From Acidiferrobacterales bacterium (GTDB taxonomy: Bacteria; Pseudomonadota; Gammaproteobacteria; Acidiferrobacterales; Sulfurifustaceae): a DNA stretch of 5,414 nt. The position numbers and the translations under genes are program-made. Within the stretch, counting starts at the first letter, position 1, and each line of letters starts with the position of its first letter. The stretch is taken from contig CAKKQL010000159.1 of assembly GCA_919902095.1 (NCBI GenBank), positions 1 to 5,414 on the forward strand, written 5' to 3'. This document shows positions 5,232 through 5,414 of this stretch, piece by piece. Under the pieces are notes generated by a model, which did not search any database, was not told the origin of the DNA, and was given only the letters and a program-made list of their open reading frames with translations.

Positions 5232-5297
5232 GCACTCCGCCGTGCAGGATGCACTAGTGCCGCGGGCGCAGGGATGCGCACGACTGCATGGATGCAG
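5232..5297 (+). ncRNA. Three consecutive GGA-loop hairpins, CsrA/RsmA-binding-like; possible Csr/Rsm-type RNA or leader
   Basis: Three small stems follow one another. GTGCA (5242-5246) pairs with TGCAC (5250-5254) with loop GGA. GCGCA (5266-5270) pairs with TGCGC (5275-5279) with loop GGGA. CTGCA (5284-5288) pairs with TGCAG (5293-5297) with loop TGGA. The first is also enclosed by an outer stem, GCACT (5232-5236) with AGTGC (5256-5260). The paired bases differ between copies but stay complementary. Each loop shows GGA flanked by CA and TG, as in the CAGGAUG-like repeats of CsrB-type RNAs and the known CsrA consensus. Three more GGA follow at 5297-5299, 5316-5318 and 5329-5331. No terminator and no good promoter are visible, so ends are unknown. 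It could be a sponge RNA, the 3' region of acyP, or chance. Confidence 0.35.
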
Positions 5298-5360
5298 GAG
5301 GTAGGGCAACGCACGGAGCGGTTGCCGAGGAGCGGCCGCATTCCGAAGTCCGCATTTGAA

Positions 5361-5414
5361 CTACTGCGGGAACCAGCGCTTCTGGTAGGCGAGGTTGACG
5401 CGGGCGGGATACCA
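5361..5414 (-). CDS. C-terminal end of an unidentified gene (cut by window edge)
   Basis: Read on the - strand from the window edge, 17 sense codons end in TAG (complement of 5361-5363). The peptide ends in Tyr-Gln-Lys-Arg-Trp-Phe-Pro-Gln. Codons are GC-rich at third positions like those of the neighbouring genes, and the frame stays open to the edge, which supports a real convergent gene. It is far too short to identify, and chance is not excluded. Confidence 0.4.
   Translation of the reverse strand, partial: WYPARVNLAYQKRWFPQ

Noticed and set aside
5251..5260. Ten-base palindrome GCACTAGTGC as an operator or attachment site
   Set aside because: The halves are better explained as parts of the nested first GGA hairpin, and there is no second copy or neighbouring regulator gene to support an operator.

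Overview
The window is GC-rich bacterial DNA, and its codons strongly favour G or C at third positions. A TolC-type outer-membrane channel, a periplasmic adaptor and several Sec-type signal peptides show a Gram-negative (diderm) host. The overall style suggests a high-GC proteobacterium, probably gamma- or betaproteobacterial. No gene here fixes the lineage, so that is inference only.

Left part (1-3087): a tightly packed + strand cluster. It holds the 3' part of an alpha/beta-hydrolase, a Spy/CpxP-like small helical periplasmic protein starting 1 nt after it, a TolC-family outer-membrane protein overlapping that gene by 26 nt, and a short HlyD/RND-type periplasmic adaptor overlapping the TolC stop through ATGA. 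The spacing implies one translationally coupled operon. The channel and adaptor should form the outer two-thirds of a tripartite efflux pump, but no inner-membrane transporter follows. It must lie upstream of the window, elsewhere in the genome, or be absent.

Middle part (3088-4878): two separately spaced + strand genes (3305-3913 and 4256-4810) encode exported, extremely charged proteins. Both consist mostly of a seven-residue repeat, Asp-Arg-x-Glu-(Ile/Leu/Met)-x-x, arranged as two heptad blocks around a conserved non-repeat linker. They are clear paralogs. They differ by exactly one heptad in the first block, and the first copy is far richer in histidine (18 versus 3). I do not recognise a named family. 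A 342-bp spacer with a strong GC hairpin separates them, and a convincing intrinsic terminator (4846-4878) follows the second.

Right part (4879-5414): a complete acylphosphatase gene (acyP), then a T9 run, then a short non-coding stretch with three consecutive small hairpins that each present GGA in the loop. This is the signature of CsrA/RsmA-binding sites, so the stretch may be part of a Csr/Rsm-type regulatory RNA or a CsrA-controlled leader. At the right edge the last 17 codons and stop of a - strand gene can be read.

The points most worth following up are the paralogous heptad-repeat pair and the GGA-hairpin array.
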